From assembly GCF_001665535.1 (NCBI RefSeq), contig NZ_LZSQ01000037.1:81894-145893 (forward strand): a DNA stretch of 64,000 nucleotides. Direction: 5' to 3'. The stretch is from Mycobacterium sp. 852002-51961_SCH5331710. Lineage in GTDB: Bacteria; Actinomycetota; Actinomycetes; Mycobacteriales; Mycobacteriaceae. Shown here in pieces: positions 57,088 through 64,000 of this stretch. Position 1 is the stretch's first letter. Each line of letters begins with the position of its first letter. Both the position numbers and the translations under genes were made by a program. A model generated the notes under the pieces. The model worked only from the letters and a program-made list of their open reading frames with translations. It was not told where the DNA came from and did no database searches.

Positions 57088-58923
57088 TCAGAAAGCGGCT
57101 TCGGGGACGTCCATGACTTCGAGGCCCACGGTCTCGATGATGCCGCGCTGGGCGGTCAACAGCGGCAACATGTGCTTGGCGAAGAATTTCGCAGCGGCGA
57201 CCTTGCCCGTATAGAACGCGTGGTCACTGTCGGGGACATCGCCGTCGAGTGCGGCGAGCGCAATCTCGGCCTGATGCAACAACAACCAGCCGATGACCAG
57301 ATCGCCGACGGCAAGCAGGAACGGAACGGACCCCAGCCCGATGCGGTACAGCTCGCGCGGATTCTCCTGAGCCGACACCAGATATCCGGTCAACGACGCG
57401 ACCATGGACTGCACATCCTGCAACGCGGTGGCCAGCAGCGCCCGAGCATCCGCAAGTTCCGGACGGGCGGTCTCACTGCCGACGAATCCCTGGATCTGGC
57501 CGGCCAGGTGCGCCAGCGCAGCGCCTTGGTCGCGGGCGATCTTGCGGAAGAAGAAGTCCTGCGCCTGGATCGCGGTGGTGCCCTCGTAGAGCGAGTCGAT
57601 CTTGGCGTCGCGGATGTACTGCTCGATCGGATAGTCCTGCAGGAAGCCCGAACCGCCGAACGTCTGCAGCGATTCGGTCAGGCACTGGTACGCCCGCTCC
57701 GAACCCACGCCTTTGACGATCGGCAGCAGCAGATCGTTGACGCGTTCGGCCATCTCGGCGTCGGCGCCCGACACGAGCTGCGCCACGGCGGCATCCTGGT
57801 GGGCGGCGGTATAGAGGTAGAGCGCCCGCAACCCTTCGGCGTAGGACTTCTGCGTCAGCAGCGCGCGACGCACATCCGGATGGTGCAGGATCGTCACCCG
57901 CGGCGCGGTCTTGTCGGTCATCTGCGTCATGTCCGCGCCCTGCACCCGCGTCTTGGCGTAGTCGAGCGCATTGAGATAGCCGGTCGACAACGTAGCGATC
58001 GCCTTGGTGCCCACCATCATTCGGGCGTACTCGATGACCTTGAACATCTGGGCGATGCCGTTGTGGGAGTCGTTGACCAGCCATCCGACGGCGGGCACGC
58101 CGTGTTGGCCGAACGTGAGCTCGCACGTCGCCGACACCTTCAGCCCCATCTTGTGCTCGACGTTGGTGACGAAGACGCCGTTGCGCTCACCGATCTCGCC
58201 GGTCTCGGGGTCGAAGTGGTACTTCGGCACGATGAACAGGCTCAGGCCCTTGGTGCCCGGGCCCGCTCCCTCGGGCCGGGCGAGCACGAGATGCATGATG
58301 TTCTCGAACAGGTCGCCGGTGTCACCGTTGGTGATGAACCGCTTGACTCCGTCTAGATGCCATGTGCCGTCCGGCTGCTGCACGGCCTTGGTCCGACCGG
58401 CGCCGACGTCGGAACCCGCGTCGGGTTCGGTGAGCACCATCGTCGCGCACCAGTCGCGCTCCACCATCAACGATGCCCAGTGCCGCTGCTGTTCGTTGCC
58501 GATGCCATAGAGGATGTCGGCCATCTTCGAGCCAGCCTGATAGATGAACACCGCGGGATTTCCGCCGAGCACGAACTCGTTGATCGCCCATTCGACCGCG
58601 GCGGGCGCCGCCACCCCGCCGATGTCCTCCGCCATCCCGACGCGGAACCACTCACCCTGCTGCCAGGCCCGGAACGACTTCTTGAACGGCTCGGGCAGGG
58701 TCACCTCGTGAGCGGCCGGGTCGAAGGTGGGCGGGTGGCGATCGGATTCGGCGAAGGACTCGGCGAGCGGACCCTCGGCCTGCCGAGCCGCCTCGTCGAG
58801 CATCTGCCGCACCGAATCCCCGTCGAGGTCACCGAACTCACCGGTCGCCAGGGCCTTGTCCAGGCCAAGCACCTCGAACAGGTTGAACTCGAGATCCCGC
58901 GCGTTGCTTCTGTAGTGGCCCAT
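57088..58923 (-). CDS. Acyl-CoA dehydrogenase, FadE5 paralogue
   Basis: FAD-dependent acyl-CoA dehydrogenase of exactly the same length (611 residues) as FadE5 in this window and largely alignable without gaps: [51 protein letters not shown] and catalytic base E447 in YEGTTAIQ, ending PEAAF. It is clearly a duplicate of fadE5, not the shorter FadE4 that I recall near this place in M. tuberculosis. Differences cluster in the N-terminal 130 residues and the C-terminal helical domain, which may change chain-length preference. ATG at 58923. Upstream lies a palindrome pair and a divergent tetR, suggesting inducible control, unlike fadE5. Confidence 0.93.
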   Translation of the reverse strand: MGHYRSNARDLEFNLFEVLGLDKALATGEFGDLDGDSVRQMLDEAARQAEGPLAESFAESDRHPPTFDPAAHEVTLPEPFKKSFRAWQQGEWFRVGMAEDIGGVAAPAAVEWAINEFVLGGNPAVFIYQAGSKMADILYGIGNEQQRHWASLMVERDWCATMVLTEPDAGSDVGAGRTKAVQQPDGTWHLDGVKRFITNGDTGDLFENIMHLVLARPEGAGPGTKGLSLFIVPKYHFDPETGEIGERNGVFVTNVEHKMGLKVSATCELTFGQHGVPAVGWLVNDSHNGIAQMFKVIEYARMMVGTKAIATLSTGYLNALDYAKTRVQGADMTQMTDKTAPRVTILHHPDVRRALLTQKSYAEGLRALYLYTAAHQDAAVAQLVSGADAEMAERVNDLLLPIVKGVGSERAYQCLTESLQTFGGSGFLQDYPIEQYIRDAKIDSLYEGTTAIQAQDFFFRKIARDQGAALAHLAGQIQGFVGSETARPELADARALLATALQDVQSMVASLTGYLVSAQENPRELYRIGLGSVPFLLAVGDLVIGWLLLHQAEIALAALDGDVPDSDHAFYTGKVAAAKFFAKHMLPLLTAQRGIIETVGLEVMDVPEAAF

Positions 58924-59017
58924 GACGAGCGCCTTTCGTTCTCGCGTCGAGCCGTAGCGTAGCCGTCCGACGGACCCGCGACCTGCAGTTCAGCTCAGGC
59001 GCGTGGCGAGCCCAAGA

Positions 59018-59037
59018 ATTATGCTTTAAACCATAAT
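59018..59037. promoter_or_regulatory. Operator-like palindrome 1, fadE paralogue/tetR intergenic region
   Basis: ATTATGCTTTAAACCATAAT is a 20-bp palindrome with one mismatched pair, 94 bases upstream of the fadE start. The core has the form TTATG-N8-CATAA (59019-59036), shared with a second site at 59151-59168. It is strikingly A/T-rich in a GC-rich genome. Likely binding site of the adjacent TetR protein. Confidence 0.7.
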
Positions 59038-59150
59038 CAGGCGTCTTGTGGCTTCTGCCCGGCTGAGCCGCGTCCCACGCTCCCACCTGCACTGACCACG
59101 GATAACACTGTGATGTGGAATACATTAATTGCTTCGGTGTGTTCTGGGTT

Positions 59151-59168
59151 TTATGCTCTTCGTCATAA
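59151..59168. promoter_or_regulatory. Operator-like palindrome 2, same half-sites and spacing
   Basis: TTATGCTCTTCGTCATAA: TTATG (59151-59155), eight bases, CATAA (59164-59168). Half-sites and spacing equal those of palindrome 1; the two share TTATGCT. It ends two bases before the ribosome site of the small ORF at 59184, so a bound repressor would block that transcript, which may run on into tetR. Confidence 0.65.
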
Positions 59169-59183
59169 CCAGGGAGGCACCCC

Positions 59184-59315
59184 ATGTGGGTCATTGAAGT
59201 CAACATCGCCGGATACCGGTTCACCCACCGGGTGCACGACCGGCGTCGGCCCGTCTTTCGCTTCAGCCCACTCAACTGGCGTCCGGCGCAAGTGCCTCGC
59301 ACACCCGCAGCCTGA
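59184..59315 (+). CDS. Small ORF, 43 residues, unrecognised
   Basis: ATG at 59184 with AGGGAGG (59171-59177) six bases upstream, ending at TGA 59313-59315. The product is basic and aromatic (MWVIEVNIAGYRFTHRVHDR, then RRPVFRFSPLNWRPAQVPRTP), with a possible short beta hairpin at the N-terminus and no transmembrane segment. No family recognised. It sits directly after operator-like palindrome 2 and 8 bases before the tetR frame, so it may be a leader peptide or small protein co-transcribed with tetR. The strong ribosome site is the main evidence; codon bias is mycobacterial. Confidence 0.5.
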   Translation: MWVIEVNIAGYRFTHRVHDRRRPVFRFSPLNWRPAQVPRTPAA

Positions 59316-59323
59316 CCACTCGA

Positions 59324-59962
59324 TTGGAGGTTGATCTGTCTTCCGCCGCCACCAAGACCGCCACGAAGCGCGGATCGACGCGCACCAAGATGCTGATCGC
59401 CGCGGCCGAGGTCATGCGGGAGCGCGGCGCAGCGGGTGTCACGATCGACGAGGTGCTCACCCGCAGCGGCGCCCCGCGCGGGTCGGTCTATTACCACTTT
59501 CCCGACGGCCGCAATCAGATCCTGCGCGAGGCGCTCCGGTTCGCGGGTGAGGCGATCACCAAGGAGATCGACGAGGCGGCCGCCAAGGGTGGCATGCACC
59601 TGGTCCGCAGCTTCGTGGCGTTCTGGGAGGAACTGCTCGTCGAAAGCGAATTCGCCGCGGGTTGTCCCGTGGTCGCCGCGGCAATCGGTTCGGCCGAGGA
59701 CGAGCCCCAACTGACGACGGTGGCAGGCAGCATCTTCGGCCATTGGCGTGACGCGCTGACGCGAGCGTTCGTCTCTGACGGTTTCGACGAGTCCGACGCG
59801 GCCTCCCTCGCCATCACCTGCATCGCGGCGCTGGAAGGTGCCGTGGTGCTGTGCCGCTCGACGCGCTCCGTCGACCCGCTGCGTGACGTAGCCCAGCAGG
59901 TCGAATTCCTCATCAGGTCACGGGATTTCATCCGCCGCAACGGCGTGCCCGACCGCAACTAG
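59324..59962 (+). CDS. TetR-family transcriptional regulator
   Basis: A one-component repressor of about 209-212 residues. Helix-turn-helix: KMLIAAAEVMRERGAAGVTIDEVLTRSGAPRGSVYYHFPDGRNQILREAL, of the YxxF LmrA/YxaF-like TetR group. The start is uncertain: the frame opens with TTG at 59324, but GGAGG at 59326-59330 overlaps that codon and points instead to CTG at 59336, five bases downstream. The C-terminal domain has cysteines (C105-type in AAGCPVVAAAIGS) seen in regulators that sense small molecules. It is divergent from the FadE5 paralogue across a region with two matched palindromes, so it probably represses that gene and itself. The stop overlaps the opposing reductase gene by four bases. 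Confidence 0.87.
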   Translation: MEVDLSSAATKTATKRGSTRTKMLIAAAEVMRERGAAGVTIDEVLTRSGAPRGSVYYHFPDGRNQILREALRFAGEAITKEIDEAAAKGGMHLVRSFVAFWEELLVESEFAAGCPVVAAAIGSAEDEPQLTTVAGSIFGHWRDALTRAFVSDGFDESDAASLAITCIAALEGAVVLCRSTRSVDPLRDVAQQVEFLIRSRDFIRRNGVPDRN

Positions 59963-60480
59963 GCCGAGCGCCAGCGGGCGCATACGAAGTCCCCGTTGAC
60001 CGCCGACTCGACCAGCGTCCACTCCGAACGGATCGGCAGCACGGGCGAACCCGCGCCCAGCGAGCACGGAGCGTAGCTGACGATCATCTCGTCGATCAGC
60101 CCCGCCGACACGAATTGTCGTGCGACGTCACCTCCCCCGACCACCCACACGTCCTTGCCCGCCGCGGCGGACACCATCGTCGGGTGCAGATCGGAGACAT
60201 CGCCGGCGAACGTCCGCACGTCGTGTCCCTGCTCGATGATGTGCGGGCGACGCGTCATCACCCAGGACGGCTGCTCGTACATCCAGTCGCCCGGGTGGTT
60301 GCGCACGATCCATTCGTAGGTCGCCGAACCCATCACCACGGCGCCGATCGTCGCGATGAACGCGTCGTAGCCGAACGGTCCGCTCTGGTCGATGTCGCGC
60401 GAGGTCAGCCAGTCCAGGCTGTCGCGGTCGTCGACGATGTAACCGTCCAGGCTCGACGCCGTGTAGTAGACCGTCGCCAA
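59959..60480 (-). CDS. RibD C-terminal / dihydrofolate reductase-like protein
   Basis: A 173-residue protein of the DHFR-like RibD C-terminal family, NADPH-binding reductases of varied or unknown substrate. It begins LATVYYTASSLDGYIVDDRDSLDWL, typical of the family, then VVMGSATYEWI for the nucleotide fold and KDVWVVGGGDVARQFVSAGLIDEM near the C-terminus. TTG start at 60480 chosen because it gives the family N-terminus and lies one base after the stop of the AraC-DinB gene, so the two are translationally coupled. The longer upstream frame overlaps that gene out of register. Convergent with tetR, overlapping by four bases. Confidence 0.82.
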   Translation of the reverse strand: MATVYYTASSLDGYIVDDRDSLDWLTSRDIDQSGPFGYDAFIATIGAVVMGSATYEWIVRNHPGDWMYEQPSWVMTRRPHIIEQGHDVRTFAGDVSDLHPTMVSAAAGKDVWVVGGGDVARQFVSAGLIDEMIVSYAPCSLGAGSPVLPIRSEWTLVESAVNGDFVCARWRSA

Positions 60481-60481
60481 A

Positions 60482-61399
60482 TCAGTTGCCCCGCATCCAT
60501 TCCAAGGGATCGCCCCGGGGCACATCGATACCGTGGCGGGCCAGCATCGTGCGGGCCAGGCCGCGCCGGTGCGCGGAGTACTCCAACACGTGCGCGACGA
60601 TGCCGTACAGCTGGAACGACTCCGGTGGATCACACAGCGCGTCGATGACGGTGTCCCCCATCCGGCCGTCGGCGGCGTACTCGGAAACCATTGCCGTCCA
60701 GCGCTTTGCGATGTCGTCGTGGTGCTGGGCGAGCTGTCCGGCGGTCATGTTCTCAGGCGTTGTGGCGGTGCGATCGGGAAAGTCGCGACCGTCGATCGTG
60801 GCCAGCCACACCTGCTTGGTCCACACGATCGTTGCGAGCACCGCGCCGACACTGGGTTCCGCGCCGTCCCAGTCGAGCACCACCTGGCCGGGTGAGATCG
60901 CCTCCCGCCATTGGTCGTTCGTCAGGCCCGTCGCGCGGTCGATGAGGTACGCGGTGTCGGCGACGTCGTGCGCCACCATCAGTCCAGAGATGTCCGGCTC
61001 CTTTGCCTCGCCCGCGTTGTCCAGCCACAGCGAGTGCGGCGGATGGAAGTGCAGCCCGTTCGGCGCAGCGACCCGGAAGGCGACGTCGGCGGCCCTCGAC
61101 GGCGGCACACCGAAGGTGCGCCGGAAGGCGCGTGAGAACACCTCGGTCGACGACCATCCCTCGTCGGCCGCGACGGCGGCCACCCGCTCACCGTGCTGCA
61201 GTCGCCAGGCAGCCCGTTCGAGCATGATGCGGCGACGCATCGCGGCCGGCGACTCGCCGGTCAGCCGACGGACCTCCCGCGAGAAGTGGAACTCCGAGGC
61301 GTGACTGCTGCGGGCCATGCTGTCCACACCGCTGTTGTCGGCGTCGACGACCGCGTCGAGCAGTTCGCGCAGGCGGTCGCGGCGTGCTGGCTGGCTCAC
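60482..61399 (-). CDS. AraC-type helix-turn-helix protein fused to a DinB-like domain
   Basis: A 305-residue two-domain protein. N-terminal AraC-type DNA-binding domain (about 1-105) with FHFSREVRRLTGESPAAMRRRIMLERAAWRL and VAAVAADEGWSSTEVFSRAFRRTFGVPPS. The C-terminal half (about 130-305) resembles the DinB/YfiT four-helix metal-binding fold, with histidines in TAGQLAQHHDDI and GIVAHVLEYSAHRRGLARTML that could bind a metal. Start at the GTG at 61399; a TTG two codons upstream is possible. It is coupled to the downstream RibD-like reductase. Probably a regulator that senses or detoxifies a small thiol-reactive compound; that is inference from the DinB fold. Confidence 0.82.
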   Translation of the reverse strand: MSQPARRDRLRELLDAVVDADNSGVDSMARSSHASEFHFSREVRRLTGESPAAMRRRIMLERAAWRLQHGERVAAVAADEGWSSTEVFSRAFRRTFGVPPSRAADVAFRVAAPNGLHFHPPHSLWLDNAGEAKEPDISGLMVAHDVADTAYLIDRATGLTNDQWREAISPGQVVLDWDGAEPSVGAVLATIVWTKQVWLATIDGRDFPDRTATTPENMTAGQLAQHHDDIAKRWTAMVSEYAADGRMGDTVIDALCDPPESFQLYGIVAHVLEYSAHRRGLARTMLARHGIDVPRGDPLEWMRGN

Positions 61400-61454
61400 G
61401 ATCAACGAGTATGGCCGCGCCGCTCGCGGATGGCCATGACGATTCCTGCTGCGT

Positions 61455-62300
61455 TCAGCTGTCCAAGACCTCGTGGACGCGGGCCTCGATGTCGCGGTGG
61501 TCGCCGAGGTCGGCCAGATCGATGCCGAAGCGGTCCGTGAGTTCGGTGAGGACCTCGGCCGCGGTGTCGAAGCGGATCCGTTCGGTGCCACCGCCGCTGT
61601 GGACGGCCAGATTGCGTCCACGCAGATTCCACCGAGCGTCGTCGGTGACCAGCGCCACCGTCAATCCGGTCACGAAGCCCGACTCGGGAAACGTTGAGAC
61701 ATACCAACTTCCAACCTGGAGGTCGATCTGCGGTCGCGGTCGAGAGTCGAACATGTACAGCGGCTGCCACTCCCCGCGGATCTCGGCCTCCAGGAGATAC
61801 CCGTCGTCGTGCTCGCGCAGCCGGTAGGGCTCGTGGCGGGTGGTCTGCACGGGACCGGCTTCGAGCCGGATCGGCGACGACAGCGTCTGGCCGCCGAACC
61901 CGACGTCGACCAACCACTGTCCGTCCTCGCCCGGCATGTGCACCGCCAGCACCTGATGGGTCTGCGCGGGCAGGGCACCCGACTGGTTCATCCACACCAC
62001 CCGGCCCGCAAGGCGAGCGACGTCGTATCCCAGTGCCTCGAGCACGTAACCCATCAGACCGTTCTGCTCATAGCAGTATCCGCCGCGGCGACGGCGAACG
62101 AGCTTGCGGGCGAGGGCCCCTGCGCTGAGATCGACGACCGGAATGCCCATCAAGGGATCGAGGTTCTCGAACGGGATCGATCGGTTGTGCGCGGCCACCA
62201 ACCCGCGAAGTGTGGACAGCGTCGGCTCGTTCGAACCGGTGTATCCGATCCGGTTCAGATAGGCCGCAACGTCCAGATCGGCCAGCACATCCGTCGTCAT
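61455..62300 (-). CDS. nat: Arylamine N-acetyltransferase
   Basis: Transfers acetyl from acetyl-CoA to arylamines and hydrazines, including isoniazid in mycobacteria. It has 281 residues. The Cys-His-Asp triad is complete: C76 in RGGYCYEQN, H115 in AQTHQVLAV and D132 in LVDVGFGG. The N-terminal helical block (VAAYLNRIGYTGSNEPTLSTLRGLVAAHNRSIPFENLD, in part) is typical. ATG at 62300. It stands apart from the hsa/kst cholesterol genes that flank nat in M. tuberculosis, so this could be a second NAT paralogue. It lies 55 bases upstream of the AraC-DinB gene on the same strand. Confidence 0.92.
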   Translation of the reverse strand: MTTDVLADLDVAAYLNRIGYTGSNEPTLSTLRGLVAAHNRSIPFENLDPLMGIPVVDLSAGALARKLVRRRRGGYCYEQNGLMGYVLEALGYDVARLAGRVVWMNQSGALPAQTHQVLAVHMPGEDGQWLVDVGFGGQTLSSPIRLEAGPVQTTRHEPYRLREHDDGYLLEAEIRGEWQPLYMFDSRPRPQIDLQVGSWYVSTFPESGFVTGLTVALVTDDARWNLRGRNLAVHSGGGTERIRFDTAAEVLTELTDRFGIDLADLGDHRDIEARVHEVLDS

Positions 62301-62354
62301 GCCTCACATCTTGCGACCTGAACGGCCGTTGAGGTCAACGATTCGCGGTGCGGC

Positions 62355-62690
62355 TTACGGCTTGCCGCGCGCGGGCGTCTGGTTCGCGACACCGTGCCGC
62401 AGCGGCGTATTGCCCTGCGCGGCCGTCGACTCCTGCACGGGCGATCCGCCCGCCGCGCCACTCACCTCGGGTGCGTTGTTCGGGTCACCGGACGACGGCT
62501 CGGCGCCGTGCGTCAACTCCTTGAGCCGCGCGTGGAGCACCTCGAGCACCGGAATGCGGTTGCCGTGCGAGGTCTCGTGGTCGAACACCGCGCGCAGTTG
62601 GGGTTCGTCGAGCGCGCGGATGCGATGACGCAACTCGGTCAACGGCAGCTGGTCGTAGTCGGTGATCGGCAGATCGTCGCTCTGCGCCAT
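62355..62690 (-). CDS. Conserved mycobacterial protein with disordered C-terminus
   Basis: A 111-residue protein. The N-terminal 55 residues (LPITDYDQLPLTELRHRIR, LRAVFDHETSHGNRIPVLEVLHARLKEL) form a helical domain that I associate with conserved actinobacterial proteins of the Rv1109c kind; the rest is Gly/Ala/Pro-rich and disordered (GAEPSSGDPNNAPEVSGAAG). ATG at 62690 with GAGGAG upstream. It follows the small membrane protein gene by 11 bases on the same strand, so both form one unit. Function unknown. Cytosolic or membrane-associated through its partner. Confidence 0.75.
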   Translation of the reverse strand: MAQSDDLPITDYDQLPLTELRHRIRALDEPQLRAVFDHETSHGNRIPVLEVLHARLKELTHGAEPSSGDPNNAPEVSGAAGGSPVQESTAAQGNTPLRHGVANQTPARGKP

Positions 62691-62701
62691 GCGCTGTCTC
62701 C

Positions 62702-62908
62702 TCAGAGGTGGGGTAGGCCGTCGGTCGGCGAAGGGATCGCTGGTCCCGGCTCGTCGGCACGCCCGCGGTACCGGACGACCACCGCGGCGACCGCTCCGAT
62801 GCCTGCGAGTGCCAATGTCGGCCACATCGCGACCTGTAACAACCACACTCGCCGCTGCACCTTGAAGATGCGCTTCTGCGCGCGCCGCGCTCGGGACAAC
62901 GTTTCCAC
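62702..62908 (-). CDS. Small single-pass membrane protein, 68 residues
   Basis: Basic N-terminus (ETLSRARRAQKRIFKVQRR), one hydrophobic helix at about residues 22-46 (WLLQVAMWPTLALAGIGAVAAVVV), then a short basic and proline-containing tail. By the positive-inside rule the N-terminus is cytosolic. GTG start at 62908; only a weak ribosome site. It precedes the conserved 111-residue protein by 11 bases and follows echA1 by 50 bases on the same strand, so all three may share a transcript. No family recognised. Confidence 0.65.
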   Translation of the reverse strand: METLSRARRAQKRIFKVQRRVWLLQVAMWPTLALAGIGAVAAVVVRYRGRADEPGPAIPSPTDGLPHL

Positions 62909-62958
62909 GCCTTACGGTTGCCCCGGGCGGCGGCGACAAAACCCTTTTGCGAAACCCC

Positions 62959-63732
62959 TTAGGTTCCCGTCCACTTCGGCGCCCGCTTCTCGGCGAACGC
63001 GATTGCGCCTTCCTTGGCGTCGTTGGACATGAAGACCGGTCCGAAGATCTCGACCTGCTTCTTCCACATCTCCTGGGAGTTCCAGTCGCGGGATTCGACG
63101 ATGATCCGCTTGGTCGCCGCGACGGCGAGCGGACCGTTGGCGGTGATCTTCTCGGCGAACGCGATCGCGGCCTCCAGCGCCTGTCCGGGCTCGGCGAGGA
63201 CGTTGACCATGCCGAGGTCGTGGGCGCGCTGCGCGGACAGGCTCTCACCGGTCAGGGCGAGCTCCATCGCGAGGCCGTACGGGAGCCGCTGCGGCAACCG
63301 CAGCAGTCCGCCGCCGCCGGCGACCAGGCCGCGCTTGACCTCGGGGATGCCGAACGCGGATTCCTTCGACGCGACGATCAGGTCGGTGGCCAGCGCCAGC
63401 TCGCACCCGCCAGCGAGGCAGTAGCCCTCCACGGCGGCGATGAGCGGCTTGGCGGGTGGGCGCTCGGTGAAGCCCAGGCCTCGGCCCTCGATCGCCACGT
63501 TCTCGCCGCGGGCGAACGCCTTGAGGTCCATGCCCGCGCTGAACGAGCCGCCGGCGCCGGTCAGGATGCCCACCGACAGGCCGGCGTCACCGTCGAGTCG
63601 GTCCATGGCATCGGCGAGGCCCCGGCTGACGTCGGCGTTCACCGCGTTCTTGGCCTGCGGACGGTTGATGGTGATGATCAGGATGCGGTCGCGCTGTTCG
63701 ACCAGTACGACTGGTTCAGTGTTGTCACTCAC
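62959..63732 (-). CDS. echA1: Enoyl-CoA hydratase/isomerase EchA1
   Basis: Crotonase-fold enzyme that hydrates 2-enoyl-CoA in beta-oxidation. It has 257 residues. Oxyanion-hole motifs GGSFSAGMDLKAF and GYCLAGGCELALATDLI are present, and both catalytic Glu positions of the family are kept, in FGIPEVKRGLVAGGGGL and LAMELALTG, so hydratase activity is likely. The end, FAEKRAPKWTGT, is typical of EchA1. GTG at 63732. Very similar to M. tuberculosis EchA1 (Rv0222), matching the synteny of the Rv0223c-like gene upstream in the window. With FadE5, FabG4 and FadA2 it completes a beta-oxidation-like set. Confidence 0.92.
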   Translation of the reverse strand: MSDNTEPVVLVEQRDRILIITINRPQAKNAVNADVSRGLADAMDRLDGDAGLSVGILTGAGGSFSAGMDLKAFARGENVAIEGRGLGFTERPPAKPLIAAVEGYCLAGGCELALATDLIVASKESAFGIPEVKRGLVAGGGGLLRLPQRLPYGLAMELALTGESLSAQRAHDLGMVNVLAEPGQALEAAIAFAEKITANGPLAVAATKRIIVESRDWNSQEMWKKQVEIFGPVFMSNDAKEGAIAFAEKRAPKWTGT

Positions 63733-63799
63733 GCGGCTGATCGTAACGGCCCGTCGATCGCTTCATGCGCGTCGCAGCGATCCGCCGGACCCGCTGCGC

Positions 63800-63878
63800 T
63801 CACGGGCCTTTCTTCCCGTTCCCGTTGCCGTGGCCGTTGCCCTTCTTGGGCGGCTTGGGCGGTTTGGGCGGTTTGGGC
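63800..63878 (-). CDS. 3' end of a Pro/Lys-rich protein, cut at the contig end
   Basis: Reading leftward from 63878, the frame gives PKPPKPPKPPKKGNGHGNGNGKKGP in two blocks and ends at TGA (63802-63800). Only about 25 codons are present; the upstream part is lost where adapter sequence begins at 63879. The low-complexity PKP and GNG repeats suggest an exposed or disordered tail. It is on the same strand as echA1, 67 bases upstream. Identity unknown. The repeat itself may be why the assembly stopped here. Confidence 0.45.
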
Positions 63879-63944
63879 CTGTCTCTTATACACATCTCCG
63901 AGCCCACGAGACTGCAGCTAATGTCGTATGCCGTCTTCTGCTTG
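63879..63944 (+). other. Illumina Nextera adapter and index, not genomic
   Basis: CTGTCTCTTATACACATCT at 63879-63897 is the Tn5 mosaic end; CCGAGCCCACGAGAC (63898-63912) completes the Nextera read-2 adapter; TGCAGCTA (63913-63920) is in the place of an i7 index; 63921-63944 matches the P7 flow-cell sequence ending CGTCTTCTGCTTG with one mismatch. This is read-through contamination. Confidence 0.99.

Positions 63945-64000
<56 letters not shown>

Overview
The window is chromosomal DNA from a Mycobacterium of the environmental, fast-growing (Mycolicibacterium-like) type. Evidence: high GC, frequent GTG/TTG starts, tail-less hairpins between convergent genes, and a run of genes whose order mirrors M. 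tuberculosis Rv0252 down to Rv0222 (orthology assigned from recalled families and lengths, not from a search). The last ~120 bases are sequencing adapter, a sample index and homopolymer, so the right edge is a raw contig end.

Layout. (1) 1-7.5 kb: 5' part of nirB (minus), divergent Hsp20/Acr2 with a HAIR-like HspR site, a T/P-rich membrane protein and an isocitrate-lyase/PEP-mutase-like enzyme (both minus), then the sdh1 respiratory operon (small conserved protein, membrane subunit, SdhA, SdhB). Two short tandem repeats sit in that operon: 3 x 33 bp inside the 5' end of sdhA and 3.3 x 35 bp across the sdhB stop codon. (2) 7.5-28.3 kb: a flavin-reductase-like gene, then a complete trehalose polyphleate-type glycolipid locus: GAP-like membrane protein, PE-PPE acyltransferase, FadD23-type fatty acyl-AMP ligase, MmpL10-type transporter, PapA3-type acyltransferase and a divergent 3608-residue bimodular PKS, then a dihydrodipicolinate-reductase-like protein. 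(3) 28.5-37.3 kb: fatty acyl-CoA genes fadE5, fadA2, fabG4 and htdX, with a two-component system and an F420-type oxidoreductase lying between the convergent fadE5 and fadA2. (4) 37.3-53.5 kb: TetR, LpqI, DUF2613 protein, AftD, MFS exporter, Php, acyl-CoA ligase, acyltransferase-3, DUF3068 protein, a large membrane protein and a 13E12-type HNH protein. (5) 53.5-63.9 kb: glycosyltransferase, methyltransferase, aldehyde dehydrogenase, a second FadE5-like dehydrogenase divergent from a TetR gene, RibD-type reductase, AraC-DinB fusion, arylamine N-acetyltransferase, two small proteins, EchA1, and the 3' end of a P/K-rich protein.

How they fit together. FadD23 activates a fatty acid as acyl-AMP, the PKS extends it with malonyl units, PapA3 esterifies trehalose, MmpL10 and the GAP-like protein export the lipid, and the PE enzyme finishes acylation outside. 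FadE5, HtdX/EchA1, FabG4 and FadA2 supply all four chemistries of a beta-oxidation-like cycle. AftD builds arabinan of the wall and LpqI trims muropeptides.

Most notable observations: the PKS has two KRs and one ER but only one DH, although the expected phleate unit needs two dehydrations per C4; a shared palindrome lies at fadE5 and at fadA2/fabG4; a matched pair of TTATG-N8-CATAA palindromes lies between the second fadE and a TetR gene, with an unrecognised 43-residue ORF beside them; and the adapter tail. I saw no tRNA, rRNA, CRISPR array, insertion sequence or prophage.
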